A stretch of 64,000 nucleotides of DNA from Rhodococcus sp. AW25M09. GTDB taxonomy: Bacteria; Actinomycetota; Actinomycetes; Mycobacteriales; Mycobacteriaceae. The stretch is taken from NCBI RefSeq assembly GCF_000333955.1, contig NZ_CAPS01000020.1, forward strand, positions 1 through 64,000, in the 5' to 3' direction. A program made the position numbers and the translations under genes. This document shows positions 56,901 to 64,000 of the stretch, piece after piece. The notes below the pieces were generated by a model. It made no database searches. It was given only the letters and a program-made list of their open reading frames with translations, and was not told the origin of the DNA. How positions within the stretch are numbered: position 1 is the first letter of the stretch; the number at the start of each line of letters is the position of its first letter.

Positions 56901-57446
56901 TCACTTGCCTCCATCGATGATGCGCTGAAAGTGCTCGATCGCCCAGCGGGCCCAGTCGGCGACTGCATTGTCGGCACGGATTCCGTATTCCGCGGCGAGG
57001 TGACCGAAGCCCGAAGGCCCATCGGGAATCAGATCGCGGTGCGGCTCCCGTATGCGGCGCAGTTCTGCCGCCTCCGACTCCGCTTGATCGATGATGCGTG
57101 CCAGTACCTCGATGGCGTCCGCGGGCTCCAGGGCCGACAGCAGGAACAAGCGGAGGACATTTTCGTTGCGCACGACCGCTGGACGAATCGGGGCGTCGAC
57201 CAACCACCGTCGCAGTTCGTCTCGCCCCGCATCGGTGACCGAGTAGGTCCGCCTGCCCCGAGCTCCACGCTCGAGCACTTCGACGTGCCCGGCGGCATCG
57301 AGCCGATTCAGCTCCGGATAGATGCTGGTATGCCCGGCTGTCCAGGCGTGCTTGCCGATGCCTTCCGCACTCAGGGCCTCGGTCAGGTCGTAGCCGCTGC
57401 GCGACTCGATGGCGAGCAGACCGAGCAGAGCGTGCGGCAACGACAT
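56901..57446 (-). CDS. PadR-family transcriptional regulator
   Basis: 181 residues. PadR winged helix (MSLPHALLGLLAIESRSGYD, SIYPELNRLDAAGHV, ARGRRTYSVTDAGRDEL) plus a Vir_act_alpha_C-like helical C-terminal domain (about 90-175). It has its own promoter, TTGACA-16 nt-TAAGAT, and a near-perfect dyad over the -35 region, so it probably represses itself and the hydrolase. The ATG is 6 nt after the -10 box: a leaderless start. Inducer unknown, possibly the substrate of the hydrolase. Confidence 0.9.
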   Translation of the reverse strand: MSLPHALLGLLAIESRSGYDLTEALSAEGIGKHAWTAGHTSIYPELNRLDAAGHVEVLERGARGRRTYSVTDAGRDELRRWLVDAPIRPAVVRNENVLRLFLLSALEPADAIEVLARIIDQAESEAAELRRIREPHRDLIPDGPSGFGHLAAEYGIRADNAVADWARWAIEHFQRIIDGGK

Positions 57447-57452
57447 GGGATG

Positions 57453-57480
57453 ATCTTAGATTCCTACATCGACATGTCAA
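57453..57480 (-). promoter_or_regulatory. SigA promoter of PadR-hydrolase operon
   Basis: On the minus strand TTGACA (57475-57480), a 16-nt spacer and TAAGAT (57453-57458), then CATCCC and the ATG at 57446. This is the clearest consensus promoter in the window, and its transcript would be leaderless. Confidence 0.75.
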
Positions 57481-57493
57481 TAGTGACAGGTCG
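57470..57493. promoter_or_regulatory. Probable PadR operator overlapping the -35 box
   Basis: CGACATGTCA-ATAG-TGACAGGTCG: 10-bp arms matching at 9 positions. The dyad covers the TTGACA box, so binding would block RNA polymerase. Confidence 0.65.
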
Positions 57494-57501
57494 AGTCGAG
57501 G

Positions 57502-58213
57502 TCACCAGCGAGCGAGTGCCCGCAACGATTCCGGTGTGCCCCCGTAGTGATTGATGTCGGTACCCCCGTCGATTCCGGGGATCGAGCCGCGATCGGTGTA
57601 CTGCCAGAACAGCCAGTTGCTCCAACCGCCGGGCAGTGGTCCCAACTCGTCGTTGTAGTCGGCGATCCACAGCGGGTAGTTGTTGAACTCGTGGGTGTCG
57701 GCCATGGCCGTCCGCCAGAAGTTGGGGTACGTGTAGATGATCGGCTGCCGTCCGGTCAGCGCCTGGACGGTGTTCAGGTAGCCGGTGCGTCCAGTCGATC
57801 AGCTCGGCCGGGGACTTGCCCCTCGCGTCTTCGAGGTCGAGCACCGGCGGCAGATCGCCCGGGCCGTTGATGCCCAGCACCAGCGCAGAGTAGTACGCGC
57901 CCTGCAGCTCGGGGGGAAGCGTCACATCGGCGTAGTGGTAGGCCCCGCGAGCCACGGAGGCCGTCCGCATGACGACCGAATCCTCGACGAAGAACGGATT
58001 GACGTAGTCCAGACCCTCGGTGGCCTTGACCATCGCGAACCCGTGGCCGGCGGCCTTGACGGTGTGCCAATCGATGGCGGTGCCGTCGATGTGCTGCCAG
58101 GACGAGACGTCGGGGCCCTGCGGAACAGCCGAGGCGACTGCCGGCATCGCACAGGTGATGACGCCGACCGAGAGCATTCCGAACAGGACACGCATCGTGC
58201 GAGAGAAGACCAC
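57502..58213 (-). pseudogene. GH25 lysozyme-like gene with frameshift
   Basis: A secreted GH25 muramidase broken by a 1-nt shift. The first part encodes a signal peptide (ending AVASA), the catalytic-site segments GPDVSSWQ and PPVLDLEDARGK, and runs to LIDWTHR. The protein continues in another frame as YLNTVQALTGRQPIIYTYPN and WLFWQYTDRGSIPG to the stop at 57502. One extra G or C near 57781-57785 explains the shift. It is a true pseudogene or a sequencing error; a programmed shift is unlikely. GTG 58213 is favoured by a TAGCCT box 7 nt upstream (58221-58226); 58246 and 58195 are alternatives. Confidence 0.8.
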
Positions 58214-58407
58214 CCGGCTGAGGCTATGGGCTATGGACCTGGGCACTCAATGGTGAACAGTCACTAATGCGTTCTGTTCACAGACGTGGTTGAGTCTTCG
58301 ATAATGAGACGTGGGTAACACTCACGCTGCCGCCGGCGACATACCCAGAGTCGGCACGAACAAACCATACAAACACGAACTACATCTCTCGGCTCGGAGG
58401 CGCACCC

Positions 58408-59094
58408 ATGACTGTCGTGAACGATCTCTCGAATCTGGCTATCACGCAGGTCGACCCGTCCGATTACGCAGTGCCGACCATCGCGCCGATTCGCACCGCC
58501 GGCAATCTCGATCCCGTCTTCTGCATCCACCCGCTGGTGGGCCTGATCGATTGCTACACAGAGCTGGCAGCTCACGTCGACGACGCCCGGCCCATCTACG
58601 GCATCCAGGTACCCGCATCCGGTGAGCTCGCCGAGTCCTTCGAAGCACTGGCACGGCAGTACGCCGACGACATCGTTCGTATCCATACCGACGGTGCCGT
58701 GCACCTCCTCGGTCTTTCCTTCGGCGGAGTTCTGGCCCACGCCATCGCTGTCGAACTGCAGAATCGCGGCGTCACCGTCGGCGCATTGACGCTTCTCGAC
58801 AGCGACCCCGTACGGGCCCGCGCCGAGGGTGCAAATCTCCTCGCGTCCATGGGTGACGAGATCGATCGCAGCCACGCCGAAGAACTGCTGGCCGTCGCCT
58901 CGCATAACGACGAGCTGATCCAGCGTCACCTGCCGGGCATCTACTTCGGCGACATCTTGGCGGTCTCGTCCATGGGTACCGACTCCGGGTCCGCCTGGCA
59001 CCCCTTCGTGTGCGGCACCGTCGCGAAGTACCTCGTGCCCGACGCCACCTCGTTCGACGTCGTCGGCCCGCTGGTCGACAGCTACCTCGGCTGA
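58408..59094 (+). CDS. Orphan NRPS-type thioesterase-like protein, His missing
   Basis: A 228-residue alpha/beta hydrolase most like the TE domain of the NRPS in this window: PVFCIHPLVGLIDCY here, [15 protein letters not shown] there. The nucleophile Ser is in GLSFGG (S104) and an Asp in LTLLDSD (D131). The C-terminus is shortened: where the NRPS TE has [10 protein letters not shown], this protein has ATSFDVVG and ends 11 residues later, so the catalytic His appears lost. It may be a non-catalytic carrier-protein or acyl-binding partner, or use another base. GGAGG precedes ATG 58408. It is monocistronic. Confidence 0.8.
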   Translation: MTVVNDLSNLAITQVDPSDYAVPTIAPIRTAGNLDPVFCIHPLVGLIDCYTELAAHVDDARPIYGIQVPASGELAESFEALARQYADDIVRIHTDGAVHLLGLSFGGVLAHAIAVELQNRGVTVGALTLLDSDPVRARAEGANLLASMGDEIDRSHAEELLAVASHNDELIQRHLPGIYFGDILAVSSMGTDSGSAWHPFVCGTVAKYLVPDATSFDVVGPLVDSYLG

Positions 59095-59101
59095 ACCCTC
59101 G

Positions 59102-60439
59102 CTATCCCAGCCAGTCCAGTACGGCCGCAGCTGTCCAGGATTGCTGCATGCTGCCGAGCGGCTTGCCCGTGAACGGCTCGTAGTACTCCGCGAAACTGCC
59201 GTCGCTGGCCTGTCGTAGGCCCTCGTCTCGCAACGACAGAGACCGCTCCGACCAACCGCGACGCGCGAACGCCCACGAGAACAACCACGTCATCACCGGC
59301 CACACCGGCCCGCGCCAGTACTCACGAGCCCGGAAATCCTTCGAGACCGGGGACGTCGACGGCGGAACCGCGTACCGCAGATCAGGATGCCCGCAGAATC
59401 GGGTTCCCTCGAAGATTCGAAGTAGGTTGCGTTCCTGCTCGCGGGGCAAGCCGCCGCACAGCAACGGCGCGAACATCGCGATGGTCTCGGTGCCGATCCA
59501 CTGTCCGGTCCGCAGATCGAAGTCACGGGCCCCACCCGAGCGCGCGTCCGTCGTTGCAATGACCCCCTTGCGGAACTTCTCCGCCCACGACCGCAACTCC
59601 CGAACATCGGAGTGGGGGCGCGAATGGTCCTCCCCGATGGTGGCGAGCACATCGCACGCCACCGCGAAAATGGCGCTGACGAACACGTCCTCGACGGCGA
59701 AGCTCATCTTGGTCTTCAGTGCGTCGTCGTCGTAACCGACCTGCTTCATCTCCTCCACCAACCAGATGTAGCGGTCGTACTCGAGGTTGCTGGGCCGCTG
59801 GGAGGAGTCGGTGATGACTGCCTTGTCTTCCCGGAAGTACGGATCCATCTGCCCCGGAACCACATTTGCATAGGCCGAATCCCACCGCGGCGAGTTGTCC
59901 ATCCCCGACTCCCAGCCGTGGAACACCGCGATCCGACCGTTATCGTCCACATCGCGGGCCTGAGCGAGCCACCGATGCCATCGCACCAGGTCGCCCCAGC
60001 GTCGATCCAGAAACTCCTCGGCGACGGCACGCGTCGTTCGCCCGTGGCGCTTGGAGTGATCGAGGATGCGTTGCACCGCAATGGCGTGGACCGGGGGTTG
60101 CGTGATGCCGGAAGTCTGTGGGCTCATCGGCGCATGGGGGGCGAGGGTGCCGGTGGCCCACCGCGCCGGCCCCGGGAAGTAGCCGTCGACCCCGTTGGCG
60201 AACACGATGTGCGGAATCATCCCGTTCTTCCACTGCGCCGAGAGCAACGTGTCCATTTCCACCACGGCACGCTCGACGCTCAGCGGGGCCAGTCCGACCG
60301 AGACGAATGCCGCGTCCCAGCTCCACATGTGCGGATACAACCGCGGGGCGGCGCTGGTCATGGCACCCAGATCGTTGCCCCTGAGCAAATATGCCGCGCG
60401 AGCCGCCAGCTGCGTGGAAGTGAAACCTCGATCGCCCAT
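59102..60439 (-). CDS. ggh: Glucosylglycerate hydrolase (GH63-type)
   Basis: 445 residues, the same length as mycobacterial glucosylglycerate hydrolase. An (alpha/alpha)6 barrel with LYPHMWSWDAAFVSVGLAPL near the N-terminus, GWESGMDNSPRWD (catalytic Asp of GH63-type enzymes), EYWRGPVWPVMTWL and FAEYYEPFTGKPLG (catalytic Glu). It splits the compatible solute glucosylglycerate into glucose and glycerate, typically on recovery from nitrogen limitation. ATG 60439 fits the family N-terminus; the long upstream frame is a shadow of the DinB gene. It is convergent with the orphan thioesterase. Confidence 0.9.
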   Translation of the reverse strand: MGDRGFTSTQLAARAAYLLRGNDLGAMTSAAPRLYPHMWSWDAAFVSVGLAPLSVERAVVEMDTLLSAQWKNGMIPHIVFANGVDGYFPGPARWATGTLAPHAPMSPQTSGITQPPVHAIAVQRILDHSKRHGRTTRAVAEEFLDRRWGDLVRWHRWLAQARDVDDNGRIAVFHGWESGMDNSPRWDSAYANVVPGQMDPYFREDKAVITDSSQRPSNLEYDRYIWLVEEMKQVGYDDDALKTKMSFAVEDVFVSAIFAVACDVLATIGEDHSRPHSDVRELRSWAEKFRKGVIATTDARSGGARDFDLRTGQWIGTETIAMFAPLLCGGLPREQERNLLRIFEGTRFCGHPDLRYAVPPSTSPVSKDFRAREYWRGPVWPVMTWLFSWAFARRGWSERSLSLRDEGLRQASDGSFAEYYEPFTGKPLGSMQQSWTAAAVLDWLG

Positions 60440-60547
60440 GCAGACAGTTTGCGTGCACTCGCCCGATTCCGCTCGTTTCGATTGCGGACCGAAGCTGTCC
60501 TGATTGGTCGATAGCGTCAGTTTCACCAGCCAATACAGGAGGAAACA

Positions 60548-61063
60548 ATGGCCACCGAGAACGCAGACATCTCGAGAATGCTCGACGAACAGCGCGCGAA
60601 CTTCCTCATCACCGTTCGCGACATCACCGAGGAACAAGCCCGCACCCGTACCACCGCCAGCGAGCTGACCCTGGGCGGGCTGCTGCACCACGTCGTCAGC
60701 AACGAACGACACTGGATGGCGGTGATCGCGGAGCTGGACGAGACGGCCGAATTCGACATGGCGTCCGCGGGCGGGGAGTACGTCATGGCCGACGACGACA
60801 CAGTAACGGGGTTGATCGCCGAATGGGAAGAGGCGGCAAGTGCCACCTCGGCCGCGCTGGAGACGTTGGACCTGGACCTGTCCGTCCCGGTCCCAACGGC
60901 ACCCTGGGCCCCCGAACGCATCTGGCAGAGCGCGCGATTCACCGTGCTGCACATCCTGCGCGAGATCTCCCAGCACGCGGGGCATGCCGACATCATTCGC
61001 GAGCAACTCGACGGTGCGAACACCACACAGACCTGGGCAGCCGCGGCGGGGATGAGCTTCTAA
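60548..61063 (+). CDS. DinB/DUF664-family protein
   Basis: A 171-residue four-helix bundle of the DinB/YfiT type. His residues in LLHHVVSNERHW and ILREISQHAGHADIIREQLD form the usual three-His metal site. Members include mycothiol- or bacillithiol-dependent S-transferases and hydrolases of unknown substrate. AGGAGG lies 7 nt before ATG 60548, one of the best ribosome binding sites in the window. It is followed 13 nt later by the SDR gene, which appears to have its own promoter. Confidence 0.85.
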   Translation: MATENADISRMLDEQRANFLITVRDITEEQARTRTTASELTLGGLLHHVVSNERHWMAVIAELDETAEFDMASAGGEYVMADDDTVTGLIAEWEEAASATSAALETLDLDLSVPVPTAPWAPERIWQSARFTVLHILREISQHAGHADIIREQLDGANTTQTWAAAAGMSF

Positions 61064-61064
61064 G

Positions 61065-61070
61065 TAGCCT
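61065..61070 (+). promoter_or_regulatory. Leaderless-type -10 box (TAGCCT)
   Basis: TAGCCT ends 6 nt before ATG 61077 and begins just after the DinB stop codon. It is a likely internal promoter giving a leaderless SDR transcript. Confidence 0.5.
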
Positions 61071-61076
61071 GGCTGT

Positions 61077-61748
61077 ATGACTCGCACTGCGTTGGTGACC
61101 GGAGCAAGCCGCGGCCTCGGGGCCCATATCGCCCGACTACTGGCCCCGGATCATCACGTGTTGTTGGGGGGACGATCGGCCGAGTCTTTGGTGCCGATTT
61201 CCTCGGAACTGGACGGGTCGACGCCGTGGCCGGTGGAACTGACCGATCCCGACGCAGTAGCAGCCGCCGCGTCGGGCATCGACTCTCTCGACGTGTTGGT
61301 ACACAACGCCGGAGTTGCCGCATTGGGGACGATCGAGGAGTCGTCCGCCGAGGATTGGCGTCGACAGTACGAGGTGAACGTCATCGCCGTCGTCGAACTC
61401 ACTCGGCTGCTACTGCCCGCGCTACGCAAAGCGAACGGGCATGTGGTGCTGATCAATTCGGGTGCAGGCATTCGCGCGAACCCGGGTTGGGGCGGCTACG
61501 CGGCAAGCAAGTTCGCGCTGCGGGCCTTCGGTGATGCACTGCGACAAGAGGAGCCGACGTTGCGGGTGACCTCGATACACCCCGGCCGCATCGACACCGA
61601 GATGCAGCAGGCCGTCGTCGCGCACGAGGGTGGGGAGTACGACGGCTCGAAGTTCTTGCAGCCCAGCACTGTTGCACGTGCCGTGCGCAATGCCATCGAT
61701 ACACCCGCCGATGCTCACCCCACGGAAGTGGTGCTGCGCACCAGGTGA
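61077..61748 (+). CDS. Short-chain dehydrogenase/reductase
   Basis: A 223-residue classical SDR: cofactor loop TGASRGLGAHIARLL, LVHNAGVA (the NAG motif), catalytic Ser in LINSGAG and YxxxK in GYAASKFALRAF. The Arg after GGRS suggests NADP preference. It is shorter than the usual 250 residues because the substrate loop region is compact. The substrate is unknown. It is the last gene before the less GC-rich island-like tract. Confidence 0.9.
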   Translation: MTRTALVTGASRGLGAHIARLLAPDHHVLLGGRSAESLVPISSELDGSTPWPVELTDPDAVAAAASGIDSLDVLVHNAGVAALGTIEESSAEDWRRQYEVNVIAVVELTRLLLPALRKANGHVVLINSGAGIRANPGWGGYAASKFALRAFGDALRQEEPTLRVTSIHPGRIDTEMQQAVVAHEGGEYDGSKFLQPSTVARAVRNAIDTPADAHPTEVVLRTR

Positions 61749-61980
61749 GTGACACTTCGTAGCAGGGACCGAATTTCCGCTCACAACAATGACTTTGATG
61801 AGTATGAGTTCGTGGATCGCCAAGGCTCACCCAAAGCACTGACTGGGTAAATTGCATTTTCCGCGCCGTCTGCATCAAAACGCCAGTTCAGCACAGTTTT
61901 GCTCTGCAAACATGTCGGTGACCTGCGCTTGGATGCAGATATGGACTCCCGACCAGGCCGAACGCTTGCGGTGACCACCA
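61749..61980. other. Non-coding, AT-richer junction before integrase
   Basis: 232 bp without a convincing gene and clearly less GC-rich than the DNA to the left. No tRNA or clear att repeat was found. It may hold an attachment site and the integrase promoter. Confidence 0.45.
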
Positions 61981-63108
61981 TTGTCGGAGCGACTGAGGTC
62001 GTTAGCTGTCGAGCCGGAGATCCCGCCTGCCGTCGCGAAACGGATCGCGGCCGCCGTGCAATCCTCCCGCTCCCAAGGAACACGCAAGACGTACGCCGCG
62101 GCGTGGAGACGCTTCACCACCTGGTGCGAGACGAATGGTCACGTGACGCTACCGGCGCATCCGATCACCGTCGCCGCCTACCTCGTCGACGCCGCAGACA
62201 CCCGAACCGAAACGGGAGAGCGGGCCTACGCGGTTGCCACCTTCGGCACCTGGATCGCGGCGATCAACCACCAGCACCGCACCACCGGCCACCTGTCCCC
62301 GTCCGCACACGAACTGGTCACCGCAACCTTGTCCGGGATCCGGCGCGAGTACGCCGCAGCAAGGGACCGCCCTCGCACCCCACGAGACCCGCTATTGGTC
62401 GACGACATCAAGCTTCTTGTATCGACGGCGCGGGAGCGGTGTGGGGGCTGGGCGGCCGAGGTTCTCGAACGCCGTGACTCCGCCATCCTGTTACTGGGCT
62501 TCGCCGGCGCGTACCGCCGTAGCGAGTTGTCGGAGATGGTGTGCGGGGATGTCACTGTGCATCGTCGCGACGGTCTCCACATCCGGCTGCGGAAGTCGAA
62601 GACGGACCAGGAGGGCAGGGGAGCGGTCAAGGCACTGCCTTACACCGACTCTCACGAGACCTGCCCGCCGTGCGCGTACGTCCGCTGGGTGCAGGTCGTC
62701 GCCGCATTCGACGCCGGTGGCCGTCCGTCCGTAATCCGACTATTGCGGAAGCGAGATCCGTTCAATGTCCACGTGTGTCGTGGGGGAGTGCCGCGCACCG
62801 CCGCCCGCGCACCCTTGTTCCGGGCCATCGCCAAAAACGGCAACCTCGGTGCCACCGCATTGTCCGGGGCCGCGATCCACCAGACCATTCGCCGTCGCGC
62901 CGAGCACGCCGGCTTCGACCCCGCCGCGCTCGCCAAACTCGGCGGGCACTCGCTCCGCGCTGGGTTCGTCACCCAAGGCACCCGCAACGGTGCCGATGGA
63001 TCGGCTATCGCACGGCAGACCGGGCACGCCAGCCTCGACTCTGTCGAGGTGTACCGCCGCGAACATGCACCCCTGGTGGGCAACGCCGTTAACGAGATCG
63101 GACTTTGA
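61981..63108 (+). CDS. Tyrosine recombinase/integrase
   Basis: 375 residues. An N-terminal SAM-like core-binding domain (about 30-125; TRKTYAAAWRRFTTWCE) precedes a catalytic domain with the full set: Arg in GAYRRSEL (R180), Lys in KSKTDQ (K207), HSLR (H323, R326), His in TGHAS (H349) and the nucleophile Tyr in VEVYRRE (Y358). It therefore looks active. It catalyses site-specific integration or excision. Start TTG 61981 is the furthest in-frame option and is uncertain. It lies at the edge of a compositionally different tract, as expected for a mobile element. Confidence 0.9.
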   Translation: MSERLRSLAVEPEIPPAVAKRIAAAVQSSRSQGTRKTYAAAWRRFTTWCETNGHVTLPAHPITVAAYLVDAADTRTETGERAYAVATFGTWIAAINHQHRTTGHLSPSAHELVTATLSGIRREYAAARDRPRTPRDPLLVDDIKLLVSTARERCGGWAAEVLERRDSAILLLGFAGAYRRSELSEMVCGDVTVHRRDGLHIRLRKSKTDQEGRGAVKALPYTDSHETCPPCAYVRWVQVVAAFDAGGRPSVIRLLRKRDPFNVHVCRGGVPRTAARAPLFRAIAKNGNLGATALSGAAIHQTIRRRAEHAGFDPAALAKLGGHSLRAGFVTQGTRNGADGSAIARQTGHASLDSVEVYRREHAPLVGNAVNEIGL

Positions 63109-63145
63109 ACAGAGTTGTAGGCGAATAGATCTCGCCGATACCCGT

Positions 63146-64000
63146 CTACACTCGATTGGCCGTGGATGCGTTGAGACGCGCGTCTATTGCATCGATAAGC
63201 TTCGAACGTGCTGCGAACATTCTACGGGGTATCGGACGCTGAATCCCGGCTGCGTCCAACACGTCCTGCAGAGTCGACGGGGGCCGTCCCGTAAGAGTCC
63301 GAGTCATCGCTTCGTTCCGCCAATGCCCGATAAGGTCTAGAATGTCGGTGGCCGGCGATCCGTATGCTTCCGCTATTCCCTCCAACAGCTCAAGATCTTG
63401 CAGGCGAATTACAGTGGGCGGGTATACCATTCCGGCGCGTGCAAGGTCTTCGAAGATATTTCGAGATCGTTGGATCAGGTCGCCTTCCGTGGTGCCCAGG
63501 TTGGGATGGCCGTTTGCCGGCACTACAATTATTGGCAAGTACGCAGAACGTTCAGTAGCGCCGAAATCCGATCGGGAGCGGAGTTGACTGATAGTCTTCG
63601 CGATCTGATCACACTTCTTCAGCAGCGACTCTTTTGCGTCCTTCGCGTACTGTTCGATCGTTCCCAGGCCCTGGGCAAATCTGAAGTTCAAGTGATGGTT
63701 TGTCGCATCCAACACGAGAAACGCGCCCCTGTCCGAAGTCACAACAAAATCGCAGACCGACGGCTTCTCCCCGCCCTCGACCCATGCTGCTTGCATCTCG
63801 CTCTCGTGAACGACGCGCTGCATCGACGTGCTAGAAGCGACGATAGAGTCGATCACGTCTCCCACTGCTCGTTCGAACATGTCGTTCATCGCCAAGCTGA
63901 ACGACTCTGCGACAGAACCAGGTACGGGCTCACCAAAACAAAAGAACGTTTGCCAGTACAGCTGGGCACCGAAGAAGCGATCGATCGCCCATTGGTACCG
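63146..64000 (-). CDS. Unrecognised protein, 5' end beyond window
   Basis: The frame is open to the window edge, so the start is missing and at least 284 residues are encoded. The TTG at 63895 is not a convincing start, because coding continues upstream (RYQWAIDRFFGAQLYWQTFF). The middle part VCDFVVTSDRGAFLVLDATN, followed by a Lys-rich helix (YAKDAKESLLKKCDQIAKTI), vaguely recalls nuclease-type cores of defence proteins, but no complete motif is present. Codon use is less GC-biased than in the rest of the window. It is convergent with the integrase; probable island cargo. Confidence 0.75.
   Translation of the reverse strand, partial: RYQWAIDRFFGAQLYWQTFFCFGEPVPGSVAESFSLAMNDMFERAVGDVIDSIVASSTSMQRVVHESEMQAAWVEGGEKPSVCDFVVTSDRGAFLVLDATNHHLNFRFAQGLGTIEQYAKDAKESLLKKCDQIAKTISQLRSRSDFGATERSAYLPIIVVPANGHPNLGTTEGDLIQRSRNIFEDLARAGMVYPPTVIRLQDLELLEGIAEAYGSPATDILDLIGHWRNEAMTRTLTGRPPSTLQDVLDAAGIQRPIPRRMFAARSKLIDAIDARLNASTANRV

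Noticed and set aside
57781-57785. Programmed ribosomal frameshift in the GH25 gene
   Set aside because: No slippery heptamer or downstream pseudoknot was seen, and secreted lysozymes are not known to use frameshifting.

Overview
The window is high-GC actinobacterial DNA. It most likely comes from a mycolic-acid-containing relative of Rhodococcus. The evidence is a ponA1/DUF5318/GT87 block and a PadR-ino1 pair arranged as in mycobacteria, an F420-dependent LLM oxidoreductase, a CtpC/PacL-type metal efflux pair, a glucosylglycerate hydrolase, an antigen-85-like esterase, and many genes whose start codon sits 6-7 nt after a TANNNT box (leaderless style). No rRNA, tRNA, CRISPR array or insertion sequence was seen.

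Layout. 0-6.4 kb: a small HTH regulator and a two-domain TerD protein run convergent with a cell-envelope block (GT87 glycosyltransferase, PonA1, DUF5318). 6.5-10.4 kb: an ABC exporter diverges from a NarL-type two-component system. 10.4-16.3 kb: acetyltransferase, small membrane protein, PadR-ino1 operon (phosphatidylinositol and mycothiol precursor supply), NTF2-like protein, MmcQ/YjbR-LysR pair, DUF5313 and a peroxiredoxin. 16.3-19.6 kb: an alpha-glucoside/trehalose-type ABC importer without its ATPase, followed by a translationally coupled 57-residue membrane protein. 19.8-27.4 kb: DUF2786 protein, divergent MerR/NTF2-like pair, MFS - CtpC-like P-type ATPase - PacL metal-efflux operon, a metallohydrolase and an LLM oxidoreductase. 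27.5-30 kb: an amino-acid ABC importer whose binding protein and permease are fused. 30-38 kb: four genes joined by 4-nt overlaps look like a synthase-dependent exopolysaccharide machine (BcsB-like protein, unidentified membrane protein, processive GT2, GT-C), divergent from a secreted GH5-like hydrolase. 38-40.2 kb: a Tat-exported PhoX-like phosphatase.

40.5-56.2 kb: the dominant feature is a single 4879-residue non-ribosomal peptide synthetase, read as C-A-T-E-C-A-T-C-A-T-C-A-T-TE. Its first condensation domain resembles that of EntF and its second adenylation domain carries the EntF serine code. It is translationally coupled to a secreted antigen-85-like esterase. An orphan thioesterase-like gene 2.2 kb downstream resembles the NRPS thioesterase but appears to have lost its catalytic histidine. 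No aryl-acid, iron-uptake, MbtH or lipid-ligase gene is present, so the product and starter unit are unknown.

56.2-61.7 kb: PadR plus alpha/beta hydrolase operon, a frameshifted GH25 lysozyme, glucosylglycerate hydrolase, DinB-like protein and an SDR. 61.75-64 kb: a less GC-rich tract with a tyrosine recombinase and an unrecognised gene running off the window, probably the edge of a mobile island.
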